34,821 bases of DNA, from contig CAZRHR010000021.1 in the NCBI GenBank assembly GCA_964599915.1, positions 1 through 34,821 of the forward strand. The letters run 5' to 3'. Source of the DNA: CAZRHR01 sp964599915. Lineage in GTDB: Bacteria > Bacteroidota > Bacteroidia > CAIKAF01. Every line of letters starts with the position of its first letter. Position 1 is the stretch's first letter. This document shows, piece by piece, positions 15,087 to 23,802 of the stretch. The notes below the pieces were generated by a model. The model made no database searches, had not been told where the DNA came from, and saw nothing but the letters and a program-made list of their open reading frames with translations. The position numbers and the translations under genes were made by a program.

Positions 15087-15896
15087 TTAGCGTAAGCCTT
15101 TCCCGGGATGAAAAATGACTTCCTGTGCTACTGGACAAAGTGCACCATTTACCCCAATGGCCAATGGTTTGGCACAGGGTGAGCTTAAACCACTTTTTTC
15201 CGGTGCACGGCCTTCTTTTTTAAAAATCCACATTTGCCCATTTTCTTGCCATGCGACAATGCCCTCTTGAATTATGGCTATTTTTTCAAGGCCTGGAAAA
15301 TGCCAAGAAAAAATCCAGCCCCCAAACACATCATACACGACGAGGCCCATTTTGGTGTCCAATAACCAAAGCCGGTTATGGGCTTCTATCATTTGATGGG
15401 GCTGAAATCCCGGCATGCCTGCCACGCGATCCGCTTGGGGGACATCCACCTGCACATTCAAACCTGCATCTAACCTTTGTAAACGCAGCTGGTCCGTTGT
15501 GAAAACCCATAATCCATTGTCATAACTCAAACATGCAGCTGTGGTTTGCTCAAGTCCAAGGCCATTCAGGTCAATAGGTTGTGTTAATAAGGTGGCTGTG
15601 TTGTCCAGATAAACGATTTGGCCGGAGGCTTTATAGAACAATAAAATTTTGAGCGGGTTGGAAAAGTCTGCCGAGTGCAAAGGTCCATAAGACAAAAGTG
15701 AATTCCTGGCGTATAAAGTGTCCGAGCGATAGGTCATGATTTCGTGGGAAGAGGCCACCCAAATTTGTCCGGAAGGTGAAAATCCACCTGTAATAGCCTC
15801 AGATAATGGAATGGAATAGGAGAGGGGTTGAGTAAATCCAATGCAAGGAATCACCAAAAAAAACAAACCCAGGTGGAGAAGTCTCCCATTACTCAT
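15087..15896 (-). CDS. Secreted propeller-like protein of unknown function
   Basis: A 269-residue protein that starts with a signal peptide (MSNGRLLHLGLFFLVIPCIG, cleavage likely before or after FTQ). The rest consists of short beta-rich units such as GLWVFTTDQLRLQRLDAG, NRLWLLDTKMGLVVYD and GIVAWQENGQMWIFKKEG, which look like blades of a beta propeller, though no exact family is recognised. I set the start at the ATG at 15896, because the frame extending to 16040 lies inside the GH3 gene and lacks a signal. It overlaps the GH3 stop by 8 nt, so it is translated from the same transcript. A periplasmic or surface sensor or scaffold role is only a guess. Confidence 0.7.
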   Translation of the reverse strand: MSNGRLLHLGLFFLVIPCIGFTQPLSYSIPLSEAITGGFSPSGQIWVASSHEIMTYRSDTLYARNSLLSYGPLHSADFSNPLKILLFYKASGQIVYLDNTATLLTQPIDLNGLGLEQTTAACLSYDNGLWVFTTDQLRLQRLDAGLNVQVDVPQADRVAGMPGFQPHQMIEAHNRLWLLDTKMGLVVYDVFGGWIFSWHFPGLEKIAIIQEGIVAWQENGQMWIFKKEGRAPEKSGLSSPCAKPLAIGVNGALCPVAQEVIFHPGKGLR

Positions 15897-17397
15897 GATG
15901 GTTGACCAATTGCATAATCTCTTCCACATAGCGTCGATCGTTGTATAGCCGAGGTACCTTATGCTGGCCTCCCAAACGTCCACGCGATTTGAGCCACTTA
16001 TAAAAAGTGTCTTCCGGCACCGACCGAACCACGGGCGCATCCATGGTCAGATTGCCACGGCGTTTGGCATCATAATCTGAATTGATTTCTCTTAATTTCC
16101 CATCGAGCGCTTGGATAAAATGGTCCAATGAACTTGGATTTTTGGTGAATTCTATAATCCATTCATGCGAGCCTGCGCCATTGGCCTTCAAATAAATGGG
16201 TGCCACCGTGTAGTCGCGTATGGCAGCGCCTGTTTGTTGCATGGCATGCGCCAAGGCCTTTTCCGCATTGTCCACCATCAACTCTTCCCCAAAGGCATTG
16301 ATAAAATGTTTGGTCCTTCCCGTAATACGAATACGGTAAGGTTGCGTAGAGGTAAAAGTAATCGTATCGCCGATGAGATAACGCCATAATCCGGCGTTGG
16401 TAGAAATCAATAGCGCATAGTTTTTTCCTACTTCCGTCTCCCAAAGTGGAAGGATGCGGTTGGATAAACTATTACCGTCCATCTCAATAAACTCATAAAA
16501 AATACCATAATCGGTCATGAGTAGCATTTCTCCCGGTTCCGGACGGTCTTGCAAAGCAAAAAATCCTTCTGATGCGTTGTACGTTTCGTAATAGCGGATG
16601 TTGTTATTCGGGAAAAAGGAAGAGAATTGTGCCCGATAAGGCTCAAAATTAACGGCCCCATGAATAAACAGCTCTAATGAAGGCCAGATGTCATGCAAAT
16701 CGTTGGTTCCTTGCCGTTGCATCATTTGGCTGAGAAGCACCTGCATCCAAGAAGGTACGCCACTGATAAATGTTACGTTTTCTTTTGGAACCACCGATAA
16801 AAACCGGTCAATTTTTTCATCCCAATCGGGAATCAATGCCAATGGCTTGGCCGGTGTCCGGAAATAATGAATCCAAGGAGAAAGGTTCTCTATCAATACG
16901 CCGGAAATATCACCGGTTCGCATTTTACCAAGTCCTGTGGGTTGGGTAGAACCGGTAAGTACAAGGGATTTTCCGGTAAAAAGCCGATGGTCCGGATGAT
17001 TTTTCGTGTAAAAGGAAAGGATATCTCGTCCTGCCCTGTAGTGACACTCTTTCAACGATTCATTGGTGACCGGCACGTATTTGCTGCGGTCGTCGGTGGT
17101 TCCACTCGACTTGGCAAACCAACGAATGGGCGAGGGCCATACCACTTGTTCCTCCCCATTTAAACACCGGTCGATCCAAGGACGAAATGTTTCATAGGTA
17201 GAGTAAGAAACTTCGTTTGAAAAATGTGCATAGGTGTTCATCCGTGCGAAGCCATGGGCTTTCCCGAAAGTGGTAAAAGCCGCCTGACGCAATAAATGAT
17301 ATAGCACCTTCCTTTGGGTTTCCTCCGGACGGTTCATGGCTTGCATCATCCGGGGAAGCCGGCTGCGCAAATAGGCTTTAACCCATGCATTAATCAC
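15889..17397 (-). CDS. GH3-family acyl-adenylating enzyme
   Basis: A 502-residue protein of the GH3 family, best known from plant enzymes that adenylate jasmonate or auxin and join them to amino acids. The ATP/AMP motifs are all visible: FAKSSGTTDDRSKYVPVT (about 93-110), YNASEGFFALQDRPEPG (about 280-296) and YRIRITGRTKHFINAFGEEL (about 361-380), with YLIGDT just before the last. Bacterial members are common in Bacteroidota but their substrates are mostly unknown. The start is GTG at 17397; no ATG is available in frame nearby. It overlaps the downstream secreted propeller-like gene by 8 nt, which suggests joint production. Confidence 0.9.
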   Translation of the reverse strand: MINAWVKAYLRSRLPRMMQAMNRPEETQRKVLYHLLRQAAFTTFGKAHGFARMNTYAHFSNEVSYSTYETFRPWIDRCLNGEEQVVWPSPIRWFAKSSGTTDDRSKYVPVTNESLKECHYRAGRDILSFYTKNHPDHRLFTGKSLVLTGSTQPTGLGKMRTGDISGVLIENLSPWIHYFRTPAKPLALIPDWDEKIDRFLSVVPKENVTFISGVPSWMQVLLSQMMQRQGTNDLHDIWPSLELFIHGAVNFEPYRAQFSSFFPNNNIRYYETYNASEGFFALQDRPEPGEMLLMTDYGIFYEFIEMDGNSLSNRILPLWETEVGKNYALLISTNAGLWRYLIGDTITFTSTQPYRIRITGRTKHFINAFGEELMVDNAEKALAHAMQQTGAAIRDYTVAPIYLKANGAGSHEWIIEFTKNPSSLDHFIQALDGKLREINSDYDAKRRGNLTMDAPVVRSVPEDTFYKWLKSRGRLGGQHKVPRLYNDRRYVEEIMQLVNHHE

Positions 17398-17475
17398 TTT
17401 TGCCCATTTTTCGGCTTAAAGGTACACAAGGATTAGGAAAACCGAAGAATAGACCACAGATAAATCCCGTATCTC

Positions 17476-17901
17476 TTAATTTAATACGGTTCTTTCCCCA
17501 TCCCGAAAGGCAATTTCCTCCCGGACAAATGCCTCGATTTCTTGAAGCAACTGCTTTTTTTCTAGATTAATTCGGCGAATATGTTCAGCTTGTGCCTCCA
17601 TTTCCTTTTCATTCCCTTCTGAGGGTTGATTTCTTTTGGCCAGAAGGTCATTCAGCTCAGCGGCTAAATCCGGGGCAACAAAAAATCCTAGGTGGCTGTA
17701 AGCTATCATGAGCGACTGAATGGTTTCTTTTTGGGATGAACCCAGGCGAAGCAGTACCCCGATATAATGGAAAATACAATAACGAATACGTGCCTTGGAG
17801 CAAGGCAATGCATCCTCACTTAAAAAAAGATGGGAGCCTTGCATCCGACCTAACAACTTACCATAATGGGCTAAAATTTCTCGGACTTGTTGTAATTGCA
17901 T
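17476..17901 (-). CDS. Hypothetical 141-residue helical protein
   Basis: I do not recognise this protein. It appears mostly helical. The N-terminal part (1-85) contains SKARIRYCIFHYIGVLL and a following helix; the C-terminal part (about 88-130) is highly charged and fits a coiled coil, rich in Glu, Lys and Gln, ending in DGERTVLN. It has no signal peptide or membrane segment, so it should be cytosolic. It is a single minus-strand gene, 78 nt upstream of the GH3 gene and divergent from the desaturase gene. A perfect 7-bp inverted repeat abuts its start codon. Codon use and open length support a real gene, but the function is unknown. Confidence 0.65.
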   Translation of the reverse strand: MQLQQVREILAHYGKLLGRMQGSHLFLSEDALPCSKARIRYCIFHYIGVLLRLGSSQKETIQSLMIAYSHLGFFVAPDLAAELNDLLAKRNQPSEGNEKEMEAQAEHIRRINLEKKQLLQEIEAFVREEIAFRDGERTVLN

Positions 17902-17902
17902 A

Positions 17903-17974
17903 CATGAAACATTTCATGATTAGATGGACGCTTCTGAAACGGGTTGTATTTGATAGATAAACGTCCATTTCATG
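17903..17974. promoter_or_regulatory. Inverted and direct repeats in the divergent intergenic region
   Basis: CATGAAA-ca-TTTCATG (17903-17918) lies directly upstream of the hypothetical gene's ATG. A second copy of ATTTCATG is at 17967-17974, and the arms TGGACG (17925-17930) and CGTCCA (17962-17967) form a wider inverted repeat. This could be an operator for the 141-residue gene, the desaturase, or both. Confidence 0.35.
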
Positions 17975-18096
17975 GATTTGTTAGCCATTGAAAATAAGTG
18001 CTTTACAATAAGAAATCATAATATACCTCAAAAAGGGGAAACAATTTTAGGTAAATTGGGGTATCTTTAACGCGGCCTTTAGCCAAGTTTTTATAC

Positions 18097-19218
18097 ATGC
18101 ACGTTTATCACCAAATCAGGTTTTCCGCCCGGGGGCGTGAATTCCAAACCACCCTCAACAAGCGAGTGAACGCTTTCTTCCAAGAAAACGGAATCAGCAA
18201 ACACGCCAACTTTGCCATGAAATTTAAAACCGTGGTGATGTTTTCCTTGTATTTTTCGCCATTCATCATGATTCTTGCAGGGGTCACGACGCATCCTTTG
18301 GGCGTACTAGGTCTTTACCTGCTCATGGGTATTGGTTTGGCCGGTATCGGACTTTCCGTCATGCATGATGCTTGTCATCAGGCCTATTCTTCCAAAAAAT
18401 GGGTCAATGAATTGCTCGCATATAGTCTCAATATGCTGGGCGCCAGTTCTTTCAACTGGAAAGTGCAACACAATGTGTTACATCACACTTTCACCAATGT
18501 ACACGAAGTGGATGAGGACATTGCTTCTCGGGGTGTGCTGCGCCTGACTCCGGATGCACCTGTAAAGAAAATTCATAAATATCAACATTGGTATGCTTGG
18601 TTCCTCTACGGGCTCATGACCTTTGTTTGGGTATTTTTCAAAGATTATGGGCGCTTGATGCGTTATCGTAAAAATGGTTTGATTCAACAAGTAAAAGGTA
18701 GTTTCGCCAAAGAATTCACCATTCTGCTTATTACCAAAATTGTGTATCTCTCCTACATTTTTGGTCTTCCGTTTCTATTGACTGATCTGCCTTGGTACCT
18801 TATTTTAGGTGGCTTTATGGTCATGCATTACATCGCGGGTTTCATTTTGGCGATTATTTTTCAACCTGCCCACGTAACTACAGATACCTCTTATGTGCTG
18901 CCAGACGAGGAGGGTAAGTTAGACCATGTGTTCGCTGTACATCAAGTGCTTACTACAGCCAACTTTGCCCCAAAAAGCCATCTGTTTTCATGGTATGTAG
19001 GTGGATTAAACTTTCAAGTGGAACATCACTTGTTTCCCACCATTTGCCACATTCACTACAAGAAAATTAGTAAGATTGTAGAGGATACGGCCAAAGAGTT
19101 TGGTCTTCCTTACCACACCACTCCTACCTTCTGGGATGCTCTGGTTCAACACGGACAACATCTTAAATCCTTAGGTCAAGGACAAATGGGCAGCACACAA
19201 CCCTCTGTTTCCTTTTAA
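18097..19218 (+). CDS. Membrane fatty acid (acyl-CoA/lipid) desaturase
   Basis: A 373-residue integral membrane di-iron desaturase. The three histidine boxes are clear: HDACH (90-94), HNVLHH (125-130) and QVEHH (307-311). The last form, QxxHH, is typical of front-end and linoleoyl-CoA-type desaturases. Hydrophobic pairs occupy about 45-90 and 165-255. It introduces a double bond into a membrane acyl chain using electrons from ferredoxin or a similar donor; no cytochrome b5 domain is fused. The start MHVYHQIRF is followed by a plausible soluble N-terminus. An EXPERA-domain gene follows 68 nt downstream on the same strand. Position and substrate of the double bond are unknown. Confidence 0.92.
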   Translation: MHVYHQIRFSARGREFQTTLNKRVNAFFQENGISKHANFAMKFKTVVMFSLYFSPFIMILAGVTTHPLGVLGLYLLMGIGLAGIGLSVMHDACHQAYSSKKWVNELLAYSLNMLGASSFNWKVQHNVLHHTFTNVHEVDEDIASRGVLRLTPDAPVKKIHKYQHWYAWFLYGLMTFVWVFFKDYGRLMRYRKNGLIQQVKGSFAKEFTILLITKIVYLSYIFGLPFLLTDLPWYLILGGFMVMHYIAGFILAIIFQPAHVTTDTSYVLPDEEGKLDHVFAVHQVLTTANFAPKSHLFSWYVGGLNFQVEHHLFPTICHIHYKKISKIVEDTAKEFGLPYHTTPTFWDALVQHGQHLKSLGQGQMGSTQPSVSF

Positions 19219-19286
19219 CTGAACTTTTTTCGTTTTGGTTGGTTGTAAAATGCGAAGTAAAATTTTGCACACTTTAAACAACAACC

Positions 19287-19781
19287 ATGGAAATTTTTGC
19301 CTCACTTAGAAAAAGGCCACTAGACTTGATTCTTGTGAGCTTCTATACTTTTTTTATCTTTTCATCTTTCTTTTTCGACTCGCTCAATGGCCTTGACTTG
19401 CCCATTGCTGCCGATGCGCCTTATTTTTTATGCAGGCTTACCTATGAAGTTTATGCCAAAGGAACGGACCCACTCCTTATCGCCAATCCGCCCTTTGTGC
19501 AATATGCAACCTTCGTGTCGGCTTTTGTTTGGGGGCCATTATATATCCTCTTCATTTATGGCATCCTCAAAAAGAAAGCCTGGATTAGGGTGCCGGCACT
19601 CATGTACAGTGGCGCGTTGATGTATAGCATGATTTTTTATATCGGCTTAGAATTTCATAACCCTTTGAATCCAGAATGGGAAGTAGAAAATGGTTTTAAG
19701 TTCTTAGCCTTTAATGGCCCTTATTTATTAATCCCCATGCTTACGGCCTATCGGTTTAGAAAACCAAATCCTTTTGGTTAA
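19287..19781 (+). CDS. EXPERA-domain (DUF2781/TMEM97-like) membrane protein
   Basis: A 164-residue protein with four predicted membrane helices (about 11-31, 66-92, 98-120 and 136-155). The pattern RKRPLDLILVSFYTFFIFSS at the start, the acidic segment with DPLL near 62-65, and WIRVPALMYSGALMYSM in the middle match the EXPERA domain shared by emopamil-binding protein, TM6SF and TMEM97 (sigma-2 receptor), which in eukaryotes handle sterols and lipids. Bacterial members have no established role. It follows the desaturase gene and may share its transcript, which suggests a lipid-related function, but that is inference. The family call is by pattern only. Confidence 0.6.
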   Translation: MEIFASLRKRPLDLILVSFYTFFIFSSFFFDSLNGLDLPIAADAPYFLCRLTYEVYAKGTDPLLIANPPFVQYATFVSAFVWGPLYILFIYGILKKKAWIRVPALMYSGALMYSMIFYIGLEFHNPLNPEWEVENGFKFLAFNGPYLLIPMLTAYRFRKPNPFG

Positions 19782-19892
19782 AAGGGTATGCACAATCATC
19801 GGGGGCAAAAAAAATGAGTAAAAACTAAAAGTTAAAATATCTTATCCTTACTTTGCAGGGAATTCGTTGCCACAACTTTATCCTGCAACACT

Positions 19893-22331
19893 ATGCGAAA
19901 AATAGTTTCCCTTTTACTTTTAGGAGCCTGTAGTTCAGGTCTTTTTGCTCAGGATTTTACCGGTTTGCAAACAGGAAATTGGGCCGGTGTCAATACCCTC
20001 CACATTAATCCTGCTAATGTGGTAGATAATCGTTTTAAAGTAGATGTAAACCTTTTTGCACTGCACACCAACTTTGGGAACGATTATATCGGGATGAGTT
20101 TGTCACCTGTGTTTAACCCCGATTTATTCAATGTACCCAATTTTGGGGATGTGTATCTTCAGCGCGACTCTTTGAGTGCGTCTAAAAATGTGGCCATGAA
20201 TCTTCGGATTCAATTGCCCTCTTTTATGTTCCAAATTACGCCTAAAGATGCCATCGGCCTCACCCTGAACAGCAGGGTGATGATGAATGTAGATGAGATG
20301 TCCAATGATTTGGCCGAGCTTATTTACAATGGGATACAGGCCAATGATTTGAACCTAGATTTTAATGGTTCTTTTACCACGGTGAATAGCATGGCTTGGA
20401 ATGAAATAGGTCTGGTCTATGGCCGTGTGATCATGGATGAAAAGCAACATTTCTTAAAAGCTGGTCTTACCGCCAAAGTCTTATTAGGATCTGCCGCGGC
20501 TTATGGAACCATGAGAGATTTCAGGTTCCGTTTCAATGACCAAGATACCATTGAAGTTTTACAAGGCGACGTGCGCTACGGACACTCTGGAAACCTCGAT
20601 TTTGGTGGAGAAGGATATAATCCGCTCAAAGTGGAAGGCTTCGGTCTCGGTTTGGATATTGGCGCAGTGTACGAATGGCGTCCACACTATGCACGGTACA
20701 AATACAACATGGATGGAAAAACCGATTTATGGCGCAAAGACAAAGAAAAATATCTCCTACGGGTTGGACTTTCATTGGTAGATGCTGGATACATGAGGTT
20801 TACCAAAGCCGCCGGAAGCCGAGATTACACCTCCAATGTATCTAATCTGCCTTTTTCCTATTTCGATGGGGTACAAAACCTGTATGATTTCACGGAAGCT
20901 TTAGCCCAAATACCAGGCATGCAGGCTACGGTTACCGACAATGAAAACTTCAATATGGCCACCCCCATGACCCTCATGGCCACGGTAGATTGGCAAATAA
21001 CGGATGGGGTTTTCCTAAACTTAAGTCCGGTGTTGGCTTTCAATAAAACCTCTTCTTTAAATTCCAGGGTGCATGGGCAAAATTCCATCATGATTACTCC
21101 CCGTTTCGAGAAGCGTTGGTTTGGATTTTACATGCCCATTGGCTTTAGAGAACTTACCGGTTTTCATTGGGGATTTTCCATGCGTGCCGGACCATTGTTC
21201 TTCGGTTCCAGTGCCATTTTCTCCAATTTACTTAGCGATTATCCCAGAGGTACCGATTTTCATATCGGGCTAAAAGTTCCCATCCCACATGGTGCACCGA
21301 AAGACCGTGATAAAGACGAGGTTTCAGATCGCAAAGACCGTTGTAGAGACGTTCCCGGCACTTGGACGTTTGAGGGATGCCCGGATACAGACAAAGATGG
21401 CATTCCAGACTCCAAAGATGAATGTCCTTTAGAAGCTGGACCGGAGCGCTTCCGTGGCTGTCCGGATACAGATGGAGACGGCGTGACGGATAAATTGGAC
21501 CGCTGTCCTGCCGAACCCGGTTTAGCTGAACTTATGGGTTGCCCGGATAAAGATGGCGACGGAGTCGTGGATGGCTCCGACGAGTGTCCCGACGAAAAAG
21601 GGTTCGCCGCATTCAATGGCTGTCCGGACACCGACCGAGATAGCATTCCTGATAAATTAGACCGTTGTCCCACACTCGCCGGACCAGCAGCTTCTTTCGG
21701 CTGTCCTGATTCCGATGGTGATGGCATTTTCGACGACCGCGACAAATGTCCTACGCAACCCGGATTACCCGAATTAGAAGGTTGTCCTTTCACCGATTCA
21801 GATAAAGACGGAGTAAGGGACCTCGATGACAAGTGTCCAGATGTAGCCGGACCGGCTGAAAACAATGGTTGTCCTTATGCAGATACCGACAACGATGGCA
21901 TCATCGATTTAGAAGACAAATGTCCAAATACACCCGGTGTAAAAGAAAATGCGGGTTGTCCTGAGATTGCAAAAGAAGACAAAGAGGTACTTCAGCAAGC
22001 TTTTGATAACTTGGAGTTTTCTACAGGAAAGGCAGTAATCGCTACTTCTTCCTTCGCATCTTTGGACAAATTGGCCGAACTCATGCGGACCAAGGCAGAT
22101 TATAACCTACTCATTGAAGGGCATACCGATAATGTAGGTAACCGAGAAGCCAACTTGAGCTTGTCACGCAATAGGTCCAATGCAGTCAAAGCGTATTTGG
22201 TCAAAAAGGGTGTTGCAGCTTCAAGAATTACTGTGAAATTTTATGGGCCGGATAAGCCGATTGCGGATAATGCCACAGAGGAAGGCCGCCAGCGAAATAG
22301 AAGGGTCGAAATGACCGTTATCTTCAAATGA
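19893..22331 (+). CDS. Outer-membrane OmpA-family protein with TSP3 repeats
   Basis: An 812-residue exported protein in four parts. A signal peptide (1-19, ending LFAQ) is followed by a beta-rich region (about 20-465) resembling DUF5723 (NTLHINPANVVDNRFKVD), probably an outer-membrane barrel. Eight thrombospondin type 3-like calcium-binding repeats (DxDxDGxxDxxDxCP, about 470-690) lead into a C-terminal OmpA domain with LIEGHTDNVGNREANLSLSR, which grips peptidoglycan. It likely ties the outer membrane to the cell wall. A promoter-like TACTTTG (19849-19855) lies upstream and a hairpin terminator downstream. It is a monocistronic gene. Confidence 0.92.
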   Translation: MRKIVSLLLLGACSSGLFAQDFTGLQTGNWAGVNTLHINPANVVDNRFKVDVNLFALHTNFGNDYIGMSLSPVFNPDLFNVPNFGDVYLQRDSLSASKNVAMNLRIQLPSFMFQITPKDAIGLTLNSRVMMNVDEMSNDLAELIYNGIQANDLNLDFNGSFTTVNSMAWNEIGLVYGRVIMDEKQHFLKAGLTAKVLLGSAAAYGTMRDFRFRFNDQDTIEVLQGDVRYGHSGNLDFGGEGYNPLKVEGFGLGLDIGAVYEWRPHYARYKYNMDGKTDLWRKDKEKYLLRVGLSLVDAGYMRFTKAAGSRDYTSNVSNLPFSYFDGVQNLYDFTEALAQIPGMQATVTDNENFNMATPMTLMATVDWQITDGVFLNLSPVLAFNKTSSLNSRVHGQNSIMITPRFEKRWFGFYMPIGFRELTGFHWGFSMRAGPLFFGSSAIFSNLLSDYPRGTDFHIGLKVPIPHGAPKDRDKDEVSDRKDRCRDVPGTWTFEGCPDTDKDGIPDSKDECPLEAGPERFRGCPDTDGDGVTDKLDRCPAEPGLAELMGCPDKDGDGVVDGSDECPDEKGFAAFNGCPDTDRDSIPDKLDRCPTLAGPAASFGCPDSDGDGIFDDRDKCPTQPGLPELEGCPFTDSDKDGVRDLDDKCPDVAGPAENNGCPYADTDNDGIIDLEDKCPNTPGVKENAGCPEIAKEDKEVLQQAFDNLEFSTGKAVIATSSFASLDKLAELMRTKADYNLLIEGHTDNVGNREANLSLSRNRSNAVKAYLVKKGVAASRITVKFYGPDKPIADNATEEGRQRNRRVEMTVIFK
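21297..21961 (+). repeat. TSP3-repeat coding array
   Basis: Eight in-frame units of about 75-85 bp coding for DxDxDG..D..D.CP...G......GCP. Repeats 1 (DRDKDEVSD, with CRD for CP) and 5 (DTDRDSIPD) lack the canonical Gly and may bind calcium less well. The low-complexity array also opens a long spurious frame on the minus strand. Confidence 0.85.
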
Positions 22332-22350
22332 TAAAAATCTAATAAAGCAA

Positions 22351-22374
22351 GGGAGTCGAAAGGCTCCCTTTTTT
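22351..22374 (+). terminator. Rho-independent terminator after the OmpA-family gene
   Basis: GGGAGTC-GAAA-GGCTCCC followed by TTTTTT, 19 nt after the stop codon. Confidence 0.85.
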
Positions 22375-22408
22375 GATTTAAAAAAGTTAAAAACTAGGTA
22401 AAAAGACC

Positions 22409-22416
22409 TATATTTG
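22409..22416 (+). promoter_or_regulatory. sahH promoter -7 box (TATATTTG)
   Basis: A perfect TAnnTTTG element 20 nt before the sahH ATG, with an AT-rich GTTAAAAA stretch about 20 nt upstream in place of the -33 box. No S-adenosylhomocysteine riboswitch structure is apparent in the short leader. Confidence 0.6.
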
Positions 22417-22436
22417 CATCCATTAATCATTTTTTC

Positions 22437-23753
22437 ATGTCAAACGCTACGTCAACGTACATTCCTTATAAAGTAAAGGACATTTCACTTGCTGAATGGG
22501 GAAGAAAAGAAATCCGTCTCGCAGAAGCCGAGATGCCGGGCCTTATGGCGCTTCGGGAAGAATTTGGAGCCTCTAAGCCTTTGGCCGGTGCCCGTGTGGC
22601 CGGCTGCTTACATATGACCATTCAAACGGCTGTGCTTATTGAAACCCTCGTGGAATTGGGCGCAGAAGTAACCTGGTCTTCATGTAACATTTTCTCCACC
22701 CAGGACCATGCTGCGGCCGCCATTGCTGCACGCGGTATTCCCGTGTATGCCTGGAAAGGTATGACCGAAGAAGAATTTGACTGGTGTATTGAGCAAACCT
22801 TGTTTTTTGGCGAAGACCGTCGCCCATTAAACATGATTCTAGATGATGGTGGTGACCTTACCAACATGGTATTGGATCGCTATCCTGAACTTATTGCAGG
22901 TATCCGTGGTATTTCTGAAGAAACCACCACCGGAGTGCATCGCTTGTACGAGCGCATGAAAAAGGGCACCTTACCCCTTCCTGCCATTAACATCAATGAT
23001 TCCGTAACCAAGTCTAAATTCGACAATAAATACGGTTGTAAAGAATCTTTGGTGGACTCTATCCGCCGCGCCACTGACGTGATGATGGCCGGAAAAGTAG
23101 CCGTTGTGGCCGGTTATGGTGACGTAGGAAAAGGTTCTGCCGCTTCCTTACGTGGTTCTGGTGCACGTGTCATTGTAACTGAAATTGATCCTATTTGTGC
23201 ATTGCAAGCCGCCATGGATGGTTTTGAAGTGAAGAAAATGATTCATGCCATTCCTGAAGCAGATATCGTTGTAACAGCTACAGGTAACAAAGACATCGTT
23301 CGTGGTGAGCATTTCCGTTTGATGAAGGATAAAACCATCGTTTGTAACATCGGACACTTCGATAATGAAATCGATGTGGCTTGGTTGAAAGACAACTTTG
23401 GCGATACCCGTGTAAACATCAAACCACAAGTAGACCTTTACACCGTTGATGGAAAGGACATTATCCTTTTGGCCGAAGGCCGTTTGGTTAACTTGGGTTG
23501 CGCTACCGGGCACCCTAGCTTTGTGATGTCGAATTCTTTCACCAACCAGACTTTAGCTCAGTTGGAACTGTGGACCAACCATGGTTCTTACGAGAACAAG
23601 GTGTACACTTTACCCAAACATCTGGATGAGAAAGTGGCCAAACTTCACCTGGCTAAAATCGGTGTAGAATTGGAAGAACTTCGTCCTGATCAAGCCGATT
23701 ACATTGGCGTGGCGGTACAAGGTCCATTTAAGCCTGAATATTATCGCTATTGA
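22437..23753 (+). CDS. sahH: Adenosylhomocysteinase
   Basis: A 438-residue enzyme that splits S-adenosylhomocysteine into adenosine and homocysteine using bound NAD. The NAD-binding motif GYGDVGKGSA is near residues 223-232. The substrate segments TWSSCNIFSTQDHAAAA, INDSVTKSKFDNKYGC and NLGCATGHPSFVMSNSFTNQ are all present, as is the C-terminal FKPEYYRY tail with the Lys and Tyr that reach into the neighbouring NAD site. It has its own promoter and is followed by a strong terminator, so it is probably a single-gene unit. The homocysteine it forms could feed the cystathionine beta-synthase encoded 3.5 kb downstream. Confidence 0.98.
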   Translation: MSNATSTYIPYKVKDISLAEWGRKEIRLAEAEMPGLMALREEFGASKPLAGARVAGCLHMTIQTAVLIETLVELGAEVTWSSCNIFSTQDHAAAAIAARGIPVYAWKGMTEEEFDWCIEQTLFFGEDRRPLNMILDDGGDLTNMVLDRYPELIAGIRGISEETTTGVHRLYERMKKGTLPLPAININDSVTKSKFDNKYGCKESLVDSIRRATDVMMAGKVAVVAGYGDVGKGSAASLRGSGARVIVTEIDPICALQAAMDGFEVKKMIHAIPEADIVVTATGNKDIVRGEHFRLMKDKTIVCNIGHFDNEIDVAWLKDNFGDTRVNIKPQVDLYTVDGKDIILLAEGRLVNLGCATGHPSFVMSNSFTNQTLAQLELWTNHGSYENKVYTLPKHLDEKVAKLHLAKIGVELEELRPDQADYIGVAVQGPFKPEYYRY

Positions 23754-23769
23754 TTTTTCAATACTTCAG

Positions 23770-23800
23770 AAAAGCCGCATACCCATGCGGCTTTTTTTTT
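23770..23800 (+). terminator. Rho-independent terminator after sahH
   Basis: GCCGCAT-accc-ATGCGGC followed by nine T. It lies between sahH and the convergent nicotinamide-riboside kinase gene, whose end at 23803 is close by; an A-run on its left side could let it serve both strands. Confidence 0.9.
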
Positions 23801-23802
23801 GC

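Noticed and set aside
15897..16040. N-terminal extension of the secreted propeller-like protein
   Set aside because: It lies inside the GH3 gene and hides the signal peptide; the ATG at 15896 gives a normal exported protein.
16163..16444. A 93-codon open frame inside the GH3 gene on the same strand
   Set aside because: It is a frame shadow of a gene with complete GH3 motifs; its own translation has no family pattern.
21260..21865. A 201-codon open frame on the minus strand opposite the TSP3 repeats
   Set aside because: It arises from the repeated Asp/Gly/Cys-rich codons of the OmpA-family gene, has a low-complexity Ser/Gly/Pro composition and shows no family.
22332..22436. Possible S-adenosylhomocysteine riboswitch upstream of sahH
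   Set aside because: The region is taken up by a terminator and a promoter; the remaining leader is about 20 nt and too short for the known aptamers.
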